DNA of 64,000 nucleotides from Bradyrhizobium sp. Ec3.3 (GCF_000472925.1 NZ_AXAS01000033.1:1-64000); one strand, 5' to 3'; counted from the stretch's first letter, positions 23,556-32,031 are shown. Notes: generated from the sequence alone by a model not told the origin. A program made the numbers and translations.

Positions 23556-24803
23556 TCAGGCGCGCGTGCCGGCTACGGCCTGCTCAAAAACCTTGCCGCG
23601 GGTTTCTGGCAGTAGCAGCACCGCGATCAGCACCAGCGAATAGGCAAAGGCCGCATCGATGCCGATCGCCGGCCCGAGGCCGATGTGGTCACTGAGATAA
23701 CCGACGAGGAACGGGAACGCGGCGGAGACGACGCGGCCGAAATTGTAGCAGAAGCCGACGCCGGTGCCGCGCACGCCCGCGGGATAGAGCTCGCTGAACA
23801 GCGCGGCCATGCTCGCCGGAATGCCCGCGGAGAAGAAGCCGAGGGGAAAGCCCAGCACCAGCATCTGCGAATTGGAGAGCGGCGCAAAGATGTAGATCAG
23901 CACGGTGACGATGCAGGCGGTGGCGAAGAATGCAACATTCGCGCGCCGCCCGATGCGGTCGCTGATGATGCCGCTCATCACGCAGCCGCAGAAGAAAGCG
24001 ATGATGATGACGGCAAGATAGCCGCTCGAACCCAGCACCGACAAATGCCGCACCTCGCGAAGATAGGTCGGCAGGAACGTCGTCAGCGCGGCGTAGCCGC
24101 CATGCGCGCCGGTGCCGAAGAGGCCGCCGATCAGCGTCGCGCGCAGCACGTCGCGATGGAAGATGCCGGCGAGCGTGGCGAAGAACGGCGGCTGGGCTGC
24201 ACTCGGTGCCGCGCGCTGCGGCTCCTTCAGGCCGCGGCGGATGAAGATGATCAGGAGCGCGGGTAACAGTCCGATCGCGAACAGGATCCGCCAGGCGATA
24301 TCCGCCGGCGCATAGGTGAAGACCAGCGCCGACAGCAGCACGGCTGCGCCCCAGCCCACCGCCCAGGCGCTCTGCACCGAGCCGAGGGCCTTGCCGCGGT
24401 GCTCGGGGCGGATGATCTCGGCCATCAGCACCGCGCCGCAGGCCCATTCGGCTCCGAAGCCGAGGCCCTGAATGGCCTTGAGCACCAGGAGCTGGGTAAA
24501 GCTCATCGCGAAAGCGCAGGCGAAGGTCGCAAGCGCGAAGGTCGCGACCGTGATCTGGAGCGCCTTCACGCGCCCGAAGCGGTCGCCGAGCGCGCCGCCG
24601 ATCCAGCCGCCGAACGCACCGAAGAACAGCGTGATCGAGCCGAGCAGGCCGGCGTCGGCCTTGCTGATTCCGAAGGCTGCGATCAGCGCAGGGATCGCAA
24701 GGCCGAACATCTGGACGTCGAGCGCATCGAGCGCCCAGCCGCCGAAGCTTGCCCAGAAGGTGCGCCGCTCCAGCGGCGAGCTTTCGCTGTACCAGTTTGC
24801 CAT
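23556..24803 (-). CDS. MFS transporter (aromatic acid/sugar-acid H+ symporter type)
   Basis: 415 aa with 12 predicted membrane helices in two halves. WALDALDVQMFGLAIPAL is helix 1 with the charged motif typical of the metabolite:H+ symporter branch (aromatic acid transporters). The loop GGALGDRFGRVKAL is the MFS signature between helices 2 and 3, repeated in the second half as ISDRIGRRANV. ATG 24803 has GGGGAG upstream. The gene lies 23 bases before the amidohydrolase and 49 after the GntR gene, so it probably imports the compound the hydrolase works on or its product. Confidence 0.92.
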   Translation of the reverse strand: MANWYSESSPLERRTFWASFGGWALDALDVQMFGLAIPALIAAFGISKADAGLLGSITLFFGAFGGWIGGALGDRFGRVKALQITVATFALATFACAFAMSFTQLLVLKAIQGLGFGAEWACGAVLMAEIIRPEHRGKALGSVQSAWAVGWGAAVLLSALVFTYAPADIAWRILFAIGLLPALLIIFIRRGLKEPQRAAPSAAQPPFFATLAGIFHRDVLRATLIGGLFGTGAHGGYAALTTFLPTYLREVRHLSVLGSSGYLAVIIIAFFCGCVMSGIISDRIGRRANVAFFATACIVTVLIYIFAPLSNSQMLVLGFPLGFFSAGIPASMAALFSELYPAGVRGTGVGFCYNFGRVVSAAFPFLVGYLSDHIGLGPAIGIDAAFAYSLVLIAVLLLPETRGKVFEQAVAGTRA

Positions 24804-24852
24804 CGTCTCTCCCCTGAATTCTTTGATTGCTTGATGTATGTGACGCCCGCGC

Positions 24853-25584
24853 TCACCGGATCTCGGCGTGGTAGCGGAAGCGATTGGCCGGCCCACGCGA
24901 GCGGCGCCATTCGATCGGACGCCGTTCGAGATCGAGCGCGAGACGCTCGATGACGATGAGCGGCGCGTGGGCCTCGAGCCGCAGCAGGCGAGCCTGCATC
25001 TCGCTCGCGGTCTCGACGGTGAGGATTTCCTCCGCCGACACCACCACCTCGCCGCAGCGCTCCTCATAGAGCGGATAAAGCAGGTCGCCGAACTCGGACG
25101 GGTCGATGTCGAGGATCGCCGCGAAGCGCGATCGTTGCAGCCAGATTTCTTCGGCGAGCAGCGGCACGTCGTCGATCAGACGCAGGCGCGACAGGCTGAT
25201 CACGGGCTCGCCGACGGGGATGCGCAGCGCGGATGCAACGGCGGAGGTCGCCGGCACGCATTTCCGCCTGAGGATGCGGCTCTGCGGCACGCGGCGCTCG
25301 CCGCTCTCGGACTGGAAGCGGAAGAAGCGGAACAGCGAGGAGTTGAAGCGCGCGCGGCGAACGAAAGTGCCGCGGCCCTGCTGGCGCTCCAGCACGGTGT
25401 CGCTGACCAGCTGATCGATCGCCTTGCGCACCGTGCCGATCGCGACGCCGTAGTGCGCGGCGAGCTCGGCTTCGGACGGGATCGGCTCGCCCGGCCGCCA
25501 TTCATTGCGATTGATCCGCGCGGCGAGATCGTCGCGCAGGCGCTGATAGCGAGGCAGGCGGTCGTCGAGCGGGGTTGAATTCAT
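24853..25584 (-). CDS. GntR-family (HutC/UTRA) transcriptional regulator
   Basis: 243 aa. The winged helix (about 10-75) has RYQRLRDDLAARINRNEWRPGE, PIPSEAELAAHYGVAIGTVRKAIDQL and RQQGRGTFV. The UTRA ligand-binding domain (about 95-240) has SLSRLRLIDDVPLLAEEIWL. ATG 25584 was taken; the frame is open to 25620. It leads the transcription unit with the MFS and amidohydrolase genes and likely represses them until a pathway compound binds. A perfect inverted repeat overlaps its start region (25586-25603), suggesting autoregulation. Confidence 0.92.
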   Translation of the reverse strand: MNSTPLDDRLPRYQRLRDDLAARINRNEWRPGEPIPSEAELAAHYGVAIGTVRKAIDQLVSDTVLERQQGRGTFVRRARFNSSLFRFFRFQSESGERRVPQSRILRRKCVPATSAVASALRIPVGEPVISLSRLRLIDDVPLLAEEIWLQRSRFAAILDIDPSEFGDLLYPLYEERCGEVVVSAEEILTVETASEMQARLLRLEAHAPLIVIERLALDLERRPIEWRRSRGPANRFRYHAEIR

Positions 25585-25585
25585 A

Positions 25586-25603
25586 TAGTCATATAGATGA
25601 CTA
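25586..25603. promoter_or_regulatory. Candidate GntR operator
   Basis: TAGTCAT-ATAG-ATGACTA, perfect 7-bp arms, immediately upstream of the GntR start codon (25584). GntR/HutC regulators usually bind short AT-centred palindromes at their own promoters. Confidence 0.6.
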
Positions 25604-25658
25604 GATGAAATGAGAGTCAAGCGCTACTATAATACCTCCGCCGACCAAACCAAACACT

Positions 25659-25740
25659 CCGTCATTCCGGGGCGGCTCGAAGAGCCGAACCCGGAATCTC
25701 GAGATTCCGGGTTCGCCCTTCGGGCGCCCCGGAATGACGG
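25659..25740. repeat. Intergenic palindromic repeat, GTCATTCCGGGGC family
   Basis: 82 bp with ends CCGTCATTCCGGGGC / GCCCCGGAATGACGG. It has two side hairpins (GGCTC-GAA-GAGCC and GCCCTTCGGGC) around a perfect 30-bp palindrome (25686-25715) centred on ATCTCGAGAT. It lies at the 3' end of the minus-strand cyclase gene. Confidence 0.93.
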
Positions 25741-25758
25741 CATCATCAGCGGAGCGCC

Positions 25759-27066
25759 CTACCCCAGTTGAAACACCGCCATCGGCCGCTCATAGCCGCG
25801 CACCTCGACCTCGCCGAGCGCAACCGCGTCCTCACCATCGTCACCCAAGGCGTCGCGCACAGACTCCGAAATCAGGAGCTGCGATCCAAAATCCTTGTTC
25901 AGAGCCTCCAGCCTTGAAGCGAAGTTCACGGTGTCTCCGATCACCGTGTACTCCTTGCGCCGGGGCGAGCCGATATTGCCGGCGACGACCTCGCCGAAAT
26001 GGATGCCGATGCCGATCCGCAGCGGCCAGCTCGATTGTGCGTTGATGCGGTCCATCGCGGCGAGCATCTCGCGGCCGGCGGCCACCGCCCGGTGCGCAGC
26101 GTCGGCCGCCGCCAGCGGCGCGCCGAACAGTGCGAGAAAGCCGTCACCCAGAAACTTGTTCACGATGCCGCCGTGGCGGTCGAGGATGTCGACCAGCACG
26201 GCGAAGGCGCCGTCGAGCCGGTCGACCACGTCCTGCGGCGAGCGCGAGCGTGCGCCCGCGGTGAAGCCGCGGAAATCGACGAACATCACCGCGACGCGCC
26301 TGATGTCGCCGCCGGCACTGGTGCCCTCCGCCATCAGGCGCTCGACGACCTGCGGCGAGACGTGCTGGCCGAACAGGTTCGTCACCCTATCGCGCGCGGT
26401 GGCGGCAGCAATGCTCGCGGCAAACTGCCGACGCAATTGCGCGCCGACCGAGCCTGCCAGCACGCCGCAGATCAGGATGATGCAGCTGCGCACTGCGTGG
26501 AAGTAAGCCTGAGGCTCGCCGGCGCCGCTGACGGGATCAAAATAGAGTGCGACTGCGAGAAGCTGGGCCGCCGCCACGAAACCCGTGAAGGCCGACAACC
26601 AGAAATCGAGGCGCAGCGTCGAGAGAATGATGAAGATGAAGTAGACCAGAGGCACGGCAAAACCGAGTGCCGGGATCGCCCCCATGCTCCGGATTTCCAG
26701 GACGAGGATAACCGTCGGGAGCGAGGTCTCGATCAGTGTCCCGATGTACCGCCTGACCACCGGCACATCCCGATCGAGCCTGAGATTTCGCCTGATCTGG
26801 GACTGAACCCAGACCTCGAACAGGACAAACCCGATCAGCAGGCCGTAGACCTCGATCAGCCCAGACGTCCCGTGCCAGACCCGGTCCACGACGCTGGGGG
26901 CGACCAGGTACATAGCAGTGATGAACAGGATCATGACGCATCCCGTCACGATCAGCGCCTTGACCCGCATCAGCTCGGTCCGCAGCACCTCGCGCGCCAG
27001 CTCGTGCTCGAAATCCGCCGATATCGCGGCTTTCTGCCCGGCTGCCCTGCTTGCAAAACTGACCAT
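25759..27066 (-). CDS. Membrane class III adenylate/guanylate cyclase
   Basis: 435 aa. About six membrane helices (residues 36-210) form an N-terminal sensor or anchor module without recognised ligand domain. The catalytic domain (about 245-435) has RVAVMFVDFRGFTAG and NKFLGDGFLALFGAPL with the two metal aspartates. LRIGIGIHFGEVVAGNIG and YTVIGDTVNFASRLEALN follow. It should make cAMP or cGMP. It lies 31 bases downstream of the ABC-2 permease gene, on the same strand, and might be read through from that operon. It is distinct from the CHASE2 cyclase at 7994, so the window has at least two cyclases. Confidence 0.92.
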   Translation of the reverse strand: MVSFASRAAGQKAAISADFEHELAREVLRTELMRVKALIVTGCVMILFITAMYLVAPSVVDRVWHGTSGLIEVYGLLIGFVLFEVWVQSQIRRNLRLDRDVPVVRRYIGTLIETSLPTVILVLEIRSMGAIPALGFAVPLVYFIFIILSTLRLDFWLSAFTGFVAAAQLLAVALYFDPVSGAGEPQAYFHAVRSCIILICGVLAGSVGAQLRRQFAASIAAATARDRVTNLFGQHVSPQVVERLMAEGTSAGGDIRRVAVMFVDFRGFTAGARSRSPQDVVDRLDGAFAVLVDILDRHGGIVNKFLGDGFLALFGAPLAAADAAHRAVAAGREMLAAMDRINAQSSWPLRIGIGIHFGEVVAGNIGSPRRKEYTVIGDTVNFASRLEALNKDFGSQLLISESVRDALGDDGEDAVALGEVEVRGYERPMAVFQLG

Positions 27067-27097
27067 CGCGCCCCTCGTCGTTGCGGGGCATTTTGCC

Positions 27098-28261
27098 TCA
27101 ATCGAGCGTGCGGCGGAAGCGCGTCACGGCGATGATCATGGCGACCAGCATGAGGGCCGCCAGCGCCAACGTGTCATATTGCAGGTTCTGGACAGTCGCG
27201 CCCTTGAGCATGATGGCGCGGACGATACGCACATAATGCGTTAGCGGCAGGCCCTCGCCGAGATATTGCGCCCAGACCGGCATTCCCGCGAACGGGAACA
27301 TGAAGCCGGACAGCAAAATGCTCGGCAGGAAGAACATCAGCGACATCTGCATCGCCTGCAGTTGATTCTGCGCGATCGTCGAGAAGGTATAGCCGATCGC
27401 GAGATTCGTGGTGATGAACAGTGTCGAGAGCAGCGCCAACAGGGTGAGGCTGCCGAGCACGGGCACGCCGAACAGCAACACGCCGATCGAAAGAATCAGG
27501 AAGGCCTGGATGAAGCCGACCAGCACGTAGGGGACGATCTTGCCGAACATCACCTCGACCGGCTTGATCGGCATCGATAACAGGCTCTCCATGGTGCCGC
27601 GCTCGATTTCGCGCGTCACCGACAGCGCAGTGAAGATCAGCATGGTCATGGTCAGGATGGTGCCGACCAGCCCCGGCACGATGTTGAGCCGCGAGGACGC
27701 GGCCGGATTGTAGCGGGCGTGCGCGCGGATCTCGAACGGCATTTCCGGGGGATCGCCGATATAGAGATCGTGCTGGAGCGCTGTCTGCACGACCATGCCG
27801 AGCGAGCCGAGCGCGGCGCTTGCCGCGACCGGATCGGTCGCGTCGGCTGCGACCAGCAGCGCCGGCTTGTCGCCACGCCGCACTGCCCGCTCAAAACCGC
27901 GGGGGATCTCGACGCCGAACAGCACCTTGCCGGACTTCAGGAGATTGTCGAACTCGTCGACGTCGTGCACCTCGCGGGTGAAACGGAAATAGGCGGTGTT
28001 CTCCAGCGCCTTCAGCACCGAGCGGGCAAGATCGCTGTCCTCCTGGAGCAGGACGGCGCTCGGCAGATTGTGCGGCGTTGTGTTGATGGCGAAGCCGAAC
28101 AACAGGAGCTGCATCACCGGGATCATCACGATCATCGCGAAAGAGACGCGGTCGCGCCGGAGCTGGATGAACTCCTTCACGACCATCGCATAGGAGCGTC
28201 GCCAGAAGCCGAAGCGCTCGCGGATGTCGTGACCGTGATCTGATATGTCTGTAGCGCTCAT
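27098..28261 (-). CDS. ABC-2 type permease (drug/efflux exporter)
   Basis: 387 aa. A first helix (RVSFAMIVMIPVMQLLLFGFAI) is followed by a large extracytoplasmic loop of about 140 residues, then five helices from NIVPGLVGTILTMTMLIF to the end. It has the ABC-2 signature around ERGTMESLLSMPIKPVEVMFGK. This is the YhhJ/YbhR-type layout. ATG 28261 overlaps the ATPase stop by four bases (ATGA), so translation is coupled. With the lipoprotein-type membrane fusion protein and ATPase it forms a tripartite exporter, controlled by the TetR protein at the head of the operon. Confidence 0.92.
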   Translation of the reverse strand: MSATDISDHGHDIRERFGFWRRSYAMVVKEFIQLRRDRVSFAMIVMIPVMQLLLFGFAINTTPHNLPSAVLLQEDSDLARSVLKALENTAYFRFTREVHDVDEFDNLLKSGKVLFGVEIPRGFERAVRRGDKPALLVAADATDPVAASAALGSLGMVVQTALQHDLYIGDPPEMPFEIRAHARYNPAASSRLNIVPGLVGTILTMTMLIFTALSVTREIERGTMESLLSMPIKPVEVMFGKIVPYVLVGFIQAFLILSIGVLLFGVPVLGSLTLLALLSTLFITTNLAIGYTFSTIAQNQLQAMQMSLMFFLPSILLSGFMFPFAGMPVWAQYLGEGLPLTHYVRIVRAIMLKGATVQNLQYDTLALAALMLVAMIIAVTRFRRTLD

Positions 28262-29196
28262 TGGAAATTGTCCTTCGAGCGGTTCATGAGTTCGATGAAG
28301 ACGTCTTCGAGCGAGGGATGCGACTTCTGCCAGTGCAGGCCGCCCTTGTCGCGCCAAGGCGCGATGCTGGTCTCGAGCGCGGTGACATCGCGGCCCGAGA
28401 CATGCAGCGAGGTGCCGAACGGCGCGACCATGTCGACGCCGGGCTTGCCGGTGAGCTCGGCGGCGAGGCCGTTTAAATCATCGCCGGTGACGGTGTAGGT
28501 GGTGAGCGCAGATTTTGCGATCACCTCATCCACGGTACCGTGCGTCAGGAGATGCCCATAGGCGATGTACGCGATCTCGTGGCAGCGCTCGGCCTCGTCC
28601 ATGTAGTGGGTGGAAACCAGAACGGTGAGACCTTCGGCGGCTAGCGCATGAATCTCGTTCCAGAAGTCGCGCCGCGCCTTCGGATCGACGCCGGCAGTCG
28701 GCTCGTCCAGCAGCAGGAGCTGCGGATTGGGCAGCGTGCACGCCCCTAACGCCAGCCGCTGCTTCCAGCCACCGGAGAGCTCGCCCGCAAGCTGCTCCTC
28801 GCGTCCGGAGAGACCGAGCCGCTTGATCATCTCGGCTGCCGCGCCGCGCGCATCGCGCATGCCGTAGAGCCGCGCGACGAACTCCAGATTCTCGCGCACC
28901 GAAAGATCCTGATACAGGCTGAAGCGCTGGGTCATGTAGCCGACCTGGCGCTTGATGCGCTCGGCGTCGCGCCTGATGTCGTAGCCCAGGCAAGTGCCCT
29001 CGCCGCTGTCGGGCGTCAAGAGCCCGCAGAGCATGCGGATGGTCGTGGTCTTGCCGGAGCCGTTGGGACCGAGAAACCCGTAGATCGAGCCGCGCTTCAC
29101 CTGCATCGACAGGTCATGCACGACCTCGCGGCCGCCAAAGGACTTTGTCAGCCCTTTGACGTCGATCGCGATACCGTTGCCGGCTGTCCCGTTCAT
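28258..29196 (-). CDS. ABC transporter ATP-binding protein
   Basis: 312 aa with one nucleotide-binding domain: Walker A GPNGSGKTTT, Q-loop region VGYMTQRFSLYQDL, signature ELSGGWKQRLALG, Walker B LLLLDEPTAGVD and the H-loop VSTHYMDEAERC. The C-terminal ~80 residues form the extra domain of drug-export ATPases. It overlaps the fusion-protein gene by four bases upstream and the permease gene by four downstream. Confidence 0.95.
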   Translation of the reverse strand: MNGTAGNGIAIDVKGLTKSFGGREVVHDLSMQVKRGSIYGFLGPNGSGKTTTIRMLCGLLTPDSGEGTCLGYDIRRDAERIKRQVGYMTQRFSLYQDLSVRENLEFVARLYGMRDARGAAAEMIKRLGLSGREEQLAGELSGGWKQRLALGACTLPNPQLLLLDEPTAGVDPKARRDFWNEIHALAAEGLTVLVSTHYMDEAERCHEIAYIAYGHLLTHGTVDEVIAKSALTTYTVTGDDLNGLAAELTGKPGVDMVAPFGTSLHVSGRDVTALETSIAPWRDKGGLHWQKSHPSLEDVFIELMNRSKDNFQ

Positions 29197-29996
29197 CGCT
29201 TGTCCGCTACTGGAGTCTTGATTTCAGAAGTCTTGGGATTGAGATAGACGTCGATCGGCTGGCCCACCCGCAGCGCATCGGGCCGCGAGGGCCGCGCCTG
29301 GATCAGATAGACGAGCTTGTTGCGCTCATCGAGGCTGTAGATCACCGGCGGTGTGTATTCGGCCGTGGTCGCGATGAAATAGATCTTCGCGGTGAGGTCG
29401 GCCGCGCAATTGTCGCAGACGACCCGCACCTGATCGCCGATCGCAAGCTTTGGCAGTTCGGTCTCCGGCACGAAGAAGCGCAGCTTCATGTTGCCGGGCG
29501 GCATGATCGAGAGCACCGGCCGCTGCGCCGCCACCATCTCGCCCTCGCGGAAATAGATCTGCTGGATCGTGCCGGCGACCGGGGCAAAACCTTTCCGCCG
29601 CGCAAGCCGCGTCTCCGAGGTTGCCACGCGCGCCTGGGCGACCCGCAGGTCCGAGACGGCAGAATCGAGCGTCGCCTGCGTCCCGGAGCCGGTCTTTCTA
29701 AGTGACTCCGCACGATCATGGGTCTGCTGCGCGTTCGCCAGCGTCGCCTTGGTTTGATTGAGGTCGGCAAGCTGGAGATCGTCGTCGACCGAGTAAAGGG
29801 CATCGCCGACCTTCACCTCGTCGCCCTCGCGGACGTTGAGCTTGGTGACGCGGCCGGCCTCATCGGGGCTGACGAAGATCATGTCGGCCTCGACCCAACC
29901 CTGGAAGCCGGGATCGCGGTTGTCCTTGCAGGCGGCCAGCCCAATGGTGAGAGCAACGGCCAATGCCGCGCGGAAAATGACTTGCGACGACCTCAT
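29193..29996 (-). CDS. HlyD-family membrane fusion lipoprotein of ABC exporter
   Basis: 267 aa. MRSSQVIFRAALAVALTIGLAAC is a lipoprotein signal (lipobox LAAC). The mature protein has the two half-lipoyl motifs (FVSPDEAGRVTKLNVREGDEVKVGDALYSV, first half) around a helical hairpin (ADLNQTKATLANAQQTHDRAE to RVATSETRLARRKG). The second half is FAPVAGTIQQIYFREGEMV. It should link the inner-membrane ABC pump to an outer-membrane channel. It overlaps the TetR gene by four bases and the ATPase gene by four. YbhG/YhiI-like. Confidence 0.92.
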   Translation of the reverse strand: MRSSQVIFRAALAVALTIGLAACKDNRDPGFQGWVEADMIFVSPDEAGRVTKLNVREGDEVKVGDALYSVDDDLQLADLNQTKATLANAQQTHDRAESLRKTGSGTQATLDSAVSDLRVAQARVATSETRLARRKGFAPVAGTIQQIYFREGEMVAAQRPVLSIMPPGNMKLRFFVPETELPKLAIGDQVRVVCDNCAADLTAKIYFIATTAEYTPPVIYSLDERNKLVYLIQARPSRPDALRVGQPIDVYLNPKTSEIKTPVADKR

Positions 29997-30688
29997 GTCG
30001 TCCTCCGTTCGCCAAAAATCAAATCAAGATGGACACGCAGCATCTCCTGAGCGTCGAGCGGGAAGTGCCGCGCAAACAGGCTCTGCCAGATCACCGCGAT
30101 CAGGGCGGGCGCGACCAGGATCTGCGGAAAACGCGCCAGGTTCTTTTGCTGAATCTCGCCGCGGGCGATGCCGAGCTCGATCAGCGCGCGCATGCCGGCC
30201 ATCCCGCGAGAGACGACCTCGCGGTAGTAGAAGTCGGCCACGGCCGGAAAACGCGGCCCCTCCGCCACGATCAGGCGCACGAGATCGCCACGCCTGGTGT
30301 TCGCAACCTCCTTCAGGAAATTGGAGGCAAAGGCCTCGACGAGGTCGCGCACCGAGCCGGTCGGCGGCGGCAGTGTGGTGAGCCGCTCGACCACCGGCAC
30401 GATCACGATGCGCACCAGTTCCTCGAACATGGATTCCTTGTCCTTGAAATGCAGATAGATCGTGCCCTTGGCCACACCTGCGCGCTTGGCGATGTCGTCG
30501 AGCCGCGTCGCCGCAAAACCGCGCGCGATGAACTCTTCCAGAGCCGCCTCCACGATCGCCGCACGCCGCTCCGCCGCGCGCGCGGCGCGACTTGATCCGG
30601 GAGCGGCAGCTTCTTCGCTGGCTTCGAGCGCACGGCCTTTGGCGCGGACTGCGGATGGCATGGCGGGTTTGCTTGGCTTCTTTGTCAT
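29993..30688 (-). CDS. TetR-family regulator heading the ABC exporter operon
   Basis: 231 aa. A basic Ala-rich leader (~40 residues) precedes the TetR helix-turn-helix (AAIVEAALEEFIARGFAATRLDDIAKRAGVAKGTIYLHFKDKESMF). The remaining helices form the ligand domain with the AefR/TetR_C pattern. ATG 30688 was preferred to TTG 30694. A perfect 18-bp palindrome sits ten bases upstream, so the protein very probably represses its own operon and is released by a drug-like ligand. The stop overlaps the fusion-protein start, which couples all four genes. Confidence 0.92.
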   Translation of the reverse strand: MTKKPSKPAMPSAVRAKGRALEASEEAAAPGSSRAARAAERRAAIVEAALEEFIARGFAATRLDDIAKRAGVAKGTIYLHFKDKESMFEELVRIVIVPVVERLTTLPPPTGSVRDLVEAFASNFLKEVANTRRGDLVRLIVAEGPRFPAVADFYYREVVSRGMAGMRALIELGIARGEIQQKNLARFPQILVAPALIAVIWQSLFARHFPLDAQEMLRVHLDLIFGERRTT

Positions 30689-30698
30689 ATGCAATATA

Positions 30699-30716
30699 TG
30701 ACTGACCGGTCAGTCA
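30699..30716. promoter_or_regulatory. TetR operator, perfect 18-bp palindrome
   Basis: TGACTGACCGGTCAGTCA, fully symmetric, just upstream of the TetR start. The TGACTGACCGGTCAGTCA form (TGAC-TGACC-GGTCA-GTCA) is the pattern of many TetR-type sites. No Shine-Dalgarno sequence fits between it and the start codon. Confidence 0.8.
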
Positions 30717-30756
30717 AAGTCAAGCGATCAATCCGCGCTTGAGATATCGAAACAAA

Positions 30757-30791
30757 TTAGCGTTGACTAATGCATTAGCCATTGCTAATTG
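30757..30791 (+). promoter_or_regulatory. Promoter and nested palindromes before the ArsR gene
   Basis: TTGACT (30763-30768) and TAATTG (30786-30791) are spaced by 17 bases. Overlapping them, CTAATGCATTAG (30767-30778) is a perfect palindrome, and TTAGC (30757) / GCTAA (30784-30788) form outer arms. This looks like an ArsR-type operator on its promoter. Transcription would start near 30798. Confidence 0.6.
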
Positions 30792-30792
30792 A

Positions 30793-31134
30793 ATGACCAT
30801 GCTCGAAGCCGTCTCAAACCCCGTCACCACCGTCATGCGCGCTCTCGCTGATCCGACTCGCCGCGCCGTGTTCGAGCGCGTCTTCGAGAACAAGGAGATC
30901 AGCGTCGCGGAGCTGACGCGCGGCAGCGGCGTGACTCAGGGCGCGATCTCGCAACACCTGAAGTCCCTAAAGCAAGCTGGCCTCGTCGCCGAGCGCGCGG
31001 AGGGCCGCAACGTCTATTACCGCGCCGCGCCGCAGGGGCTCGAGCCTCTGGTCGAATGGATGGATCACTACGGCGTCTTCTGGCGCGAGCGCTTCCAGAA
31101 TCTGCGTGACCTGTTGAAGGAGATCGATCCGTGA
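30793..31134 (+). CDS. ArsR-family transcriptional regulator
   Basis: 113 aa. The winged helix covers most of the protein: VMRALADPTRRAVFERVFENKEISVAELTRGSGVTQGAISQHLKSLKQAGLVAERAEGR, then NVYYRAAPQGLEPLVEWMDHY. No metal-binding ELCVC-type motif is present, so it belongs to the non-metal ArsR group that pairs with AHSA1/SRPBCC proteins. It overlaps the AHSA1 gene by four bases. Two ATGs are possible, 30793 and 30799. The promoter spacing puts the transcript start at about 30798, so the mRNA may be leaderless from 30799. Confidence 0.92.
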   Translation: MTMLEAVSNPVTTVMRALADPTRRAVFERVFENKEISVAELTRGSGVTQGAISQHLKSLKQAGLVAERAEGRNVYYRAAPQGLEPLVEWMDHYGVFWRERFQNLRDLLKEIDP

Positions 31135-31592
31135 GTGCTGTCGCTTCCAACGTTCAAACCCAGGACATCGTCATCGACGAGGTCTTCCCTCACGCGACCG
31201 CGACGGTCTGGAAGGCGCTGACCAGCGCTCAGTTGATCGCGCGCTGGCTGATGCCGCCGACCGGCTTCGAAGCGATCGAAGGCAAGACCTTCACATTCCA
31301 GACTACCCCGGGCGGCGCCTGGGATGGCGTGATCCATTGCCGGGTTCTGGAGGTCGTGCCGAACCGGCGTCTCGTCTACGCCTGGAAGGGCGGCAACGAA
31401 CGCAACACCGGCTACGGTGCGCCGCTCGATACCGTCGTCACCTGGTCCCTCACCCCCATCGAAGCAGGCACACGGATCCGCCTGGTCCATGCGGGCTTCG
31501 TCATGCCCAGGAACGACTCCGCCTACAACGTCATGAGCGGTGGCTGGAAGAAGGTTGTCCGCCAGCTCGGCGAGATCAGCGGCGAAGAGTGA
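31131..31592 (+). CDS. AHSA1/SRPBCC domain protein
   Basis: 153 aa, starting at GTG 31131 inside the ArsR stop region (GTGA overlap). DIVIDEVFPHATATVWKALTSAQLIARWLMPP starts the helix-grip fold; GWKKVVRQLGEI is the long C-terminal helix. Such START-like domains bind hydrophobic ligands. ArsR-AHSA1 pairs are very common; the ligand and role are mostly unknown. Confidence 0.92.
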   Translation: MSAVASNVQTQDIVIDEVFPHATATVWKALTSAQLIARWLMPPTGFEAIEGKTFTFQTTPGGAWDGVIHCRVLEVVPNRRLVYAWKGGNERNTGYGAPLDTVVTWSLTPIEAGTRIRLVHAGFVMPRNDSAYNVMSGGWKKVVRQLGEISGEE

Positions 31593-31607
31593 GCAGGAGA
31601 TATCGCG

Positions 31608-32021
31608 ATGACCAAGCCCTATACCGGCGGCTGCGCCTGCGGCGCGATCCGCTATTCGATTGCCGGCGAGCCCCTCTTCGCCAACCACTGCCAGTGCCGG
31701 GACTGTCAACGTGAAAGCGGCACCGGCCACGGCTCATACCTCACCTTCGCGCGCGCCGGCGTCACGGTGACGGGCGGGGCCAAGCAATGGGACATGGTCG
31801 GTGACAGCGGCAACGTGAAGACGCGCGCCTTCTGCTCCGTCTGCGGCTTGCCGGTCTACATGACCTTCGCCGCAATGCCCGAAATTTTCACCATCCGCGC
31901 CACGAGCCTCGACGAGCCTGCCCGCTACAAGCCGCAGGTGGTCACTTACGCAGCGCGCGGACATGACTGGGATCGCCTCGACCCCAACTTGCCGAAGTTC
32001 GAAACCATGCCGCCGGCGTGA
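31608..32021 (+). CDS. GFA (glutathione-dependent formaldehyde-activating enzyme-like) protein
   Basis: 137 aa with the zinc-binding GFA pattern: GGCACG (Cys9, Cys11), HCQCRDCQ (Cys28, Cys30, Cys33) and FCSVCG (Cys76, Cys79). The domain fits the small family of Gfa/CENP-V-like proteins. Whether it acts on S-hydroxymethylglutathione is not established for most members. It lies 15 bases after the AHSA1 gene and may be its third operon member. An alcohol dehydrogenase follows on the opposite strand, which loosely fits aldehyde metabolism. Confidence 0.9.
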   Translation: MTKPYTGGCACGAIRYSIAGEPLFANHCQCRDCQRESGTGHGSYLTFARAGVTVTGGAKQWDMVGDSGNVKTRAFCSVCGLPVYMTFAAMPEIFTIRATSLDEPARYKPQVVTYAARGHDWDRLDPNLPKFETMPPA

Positions 32022-32031
32022 GACGCCGGCG

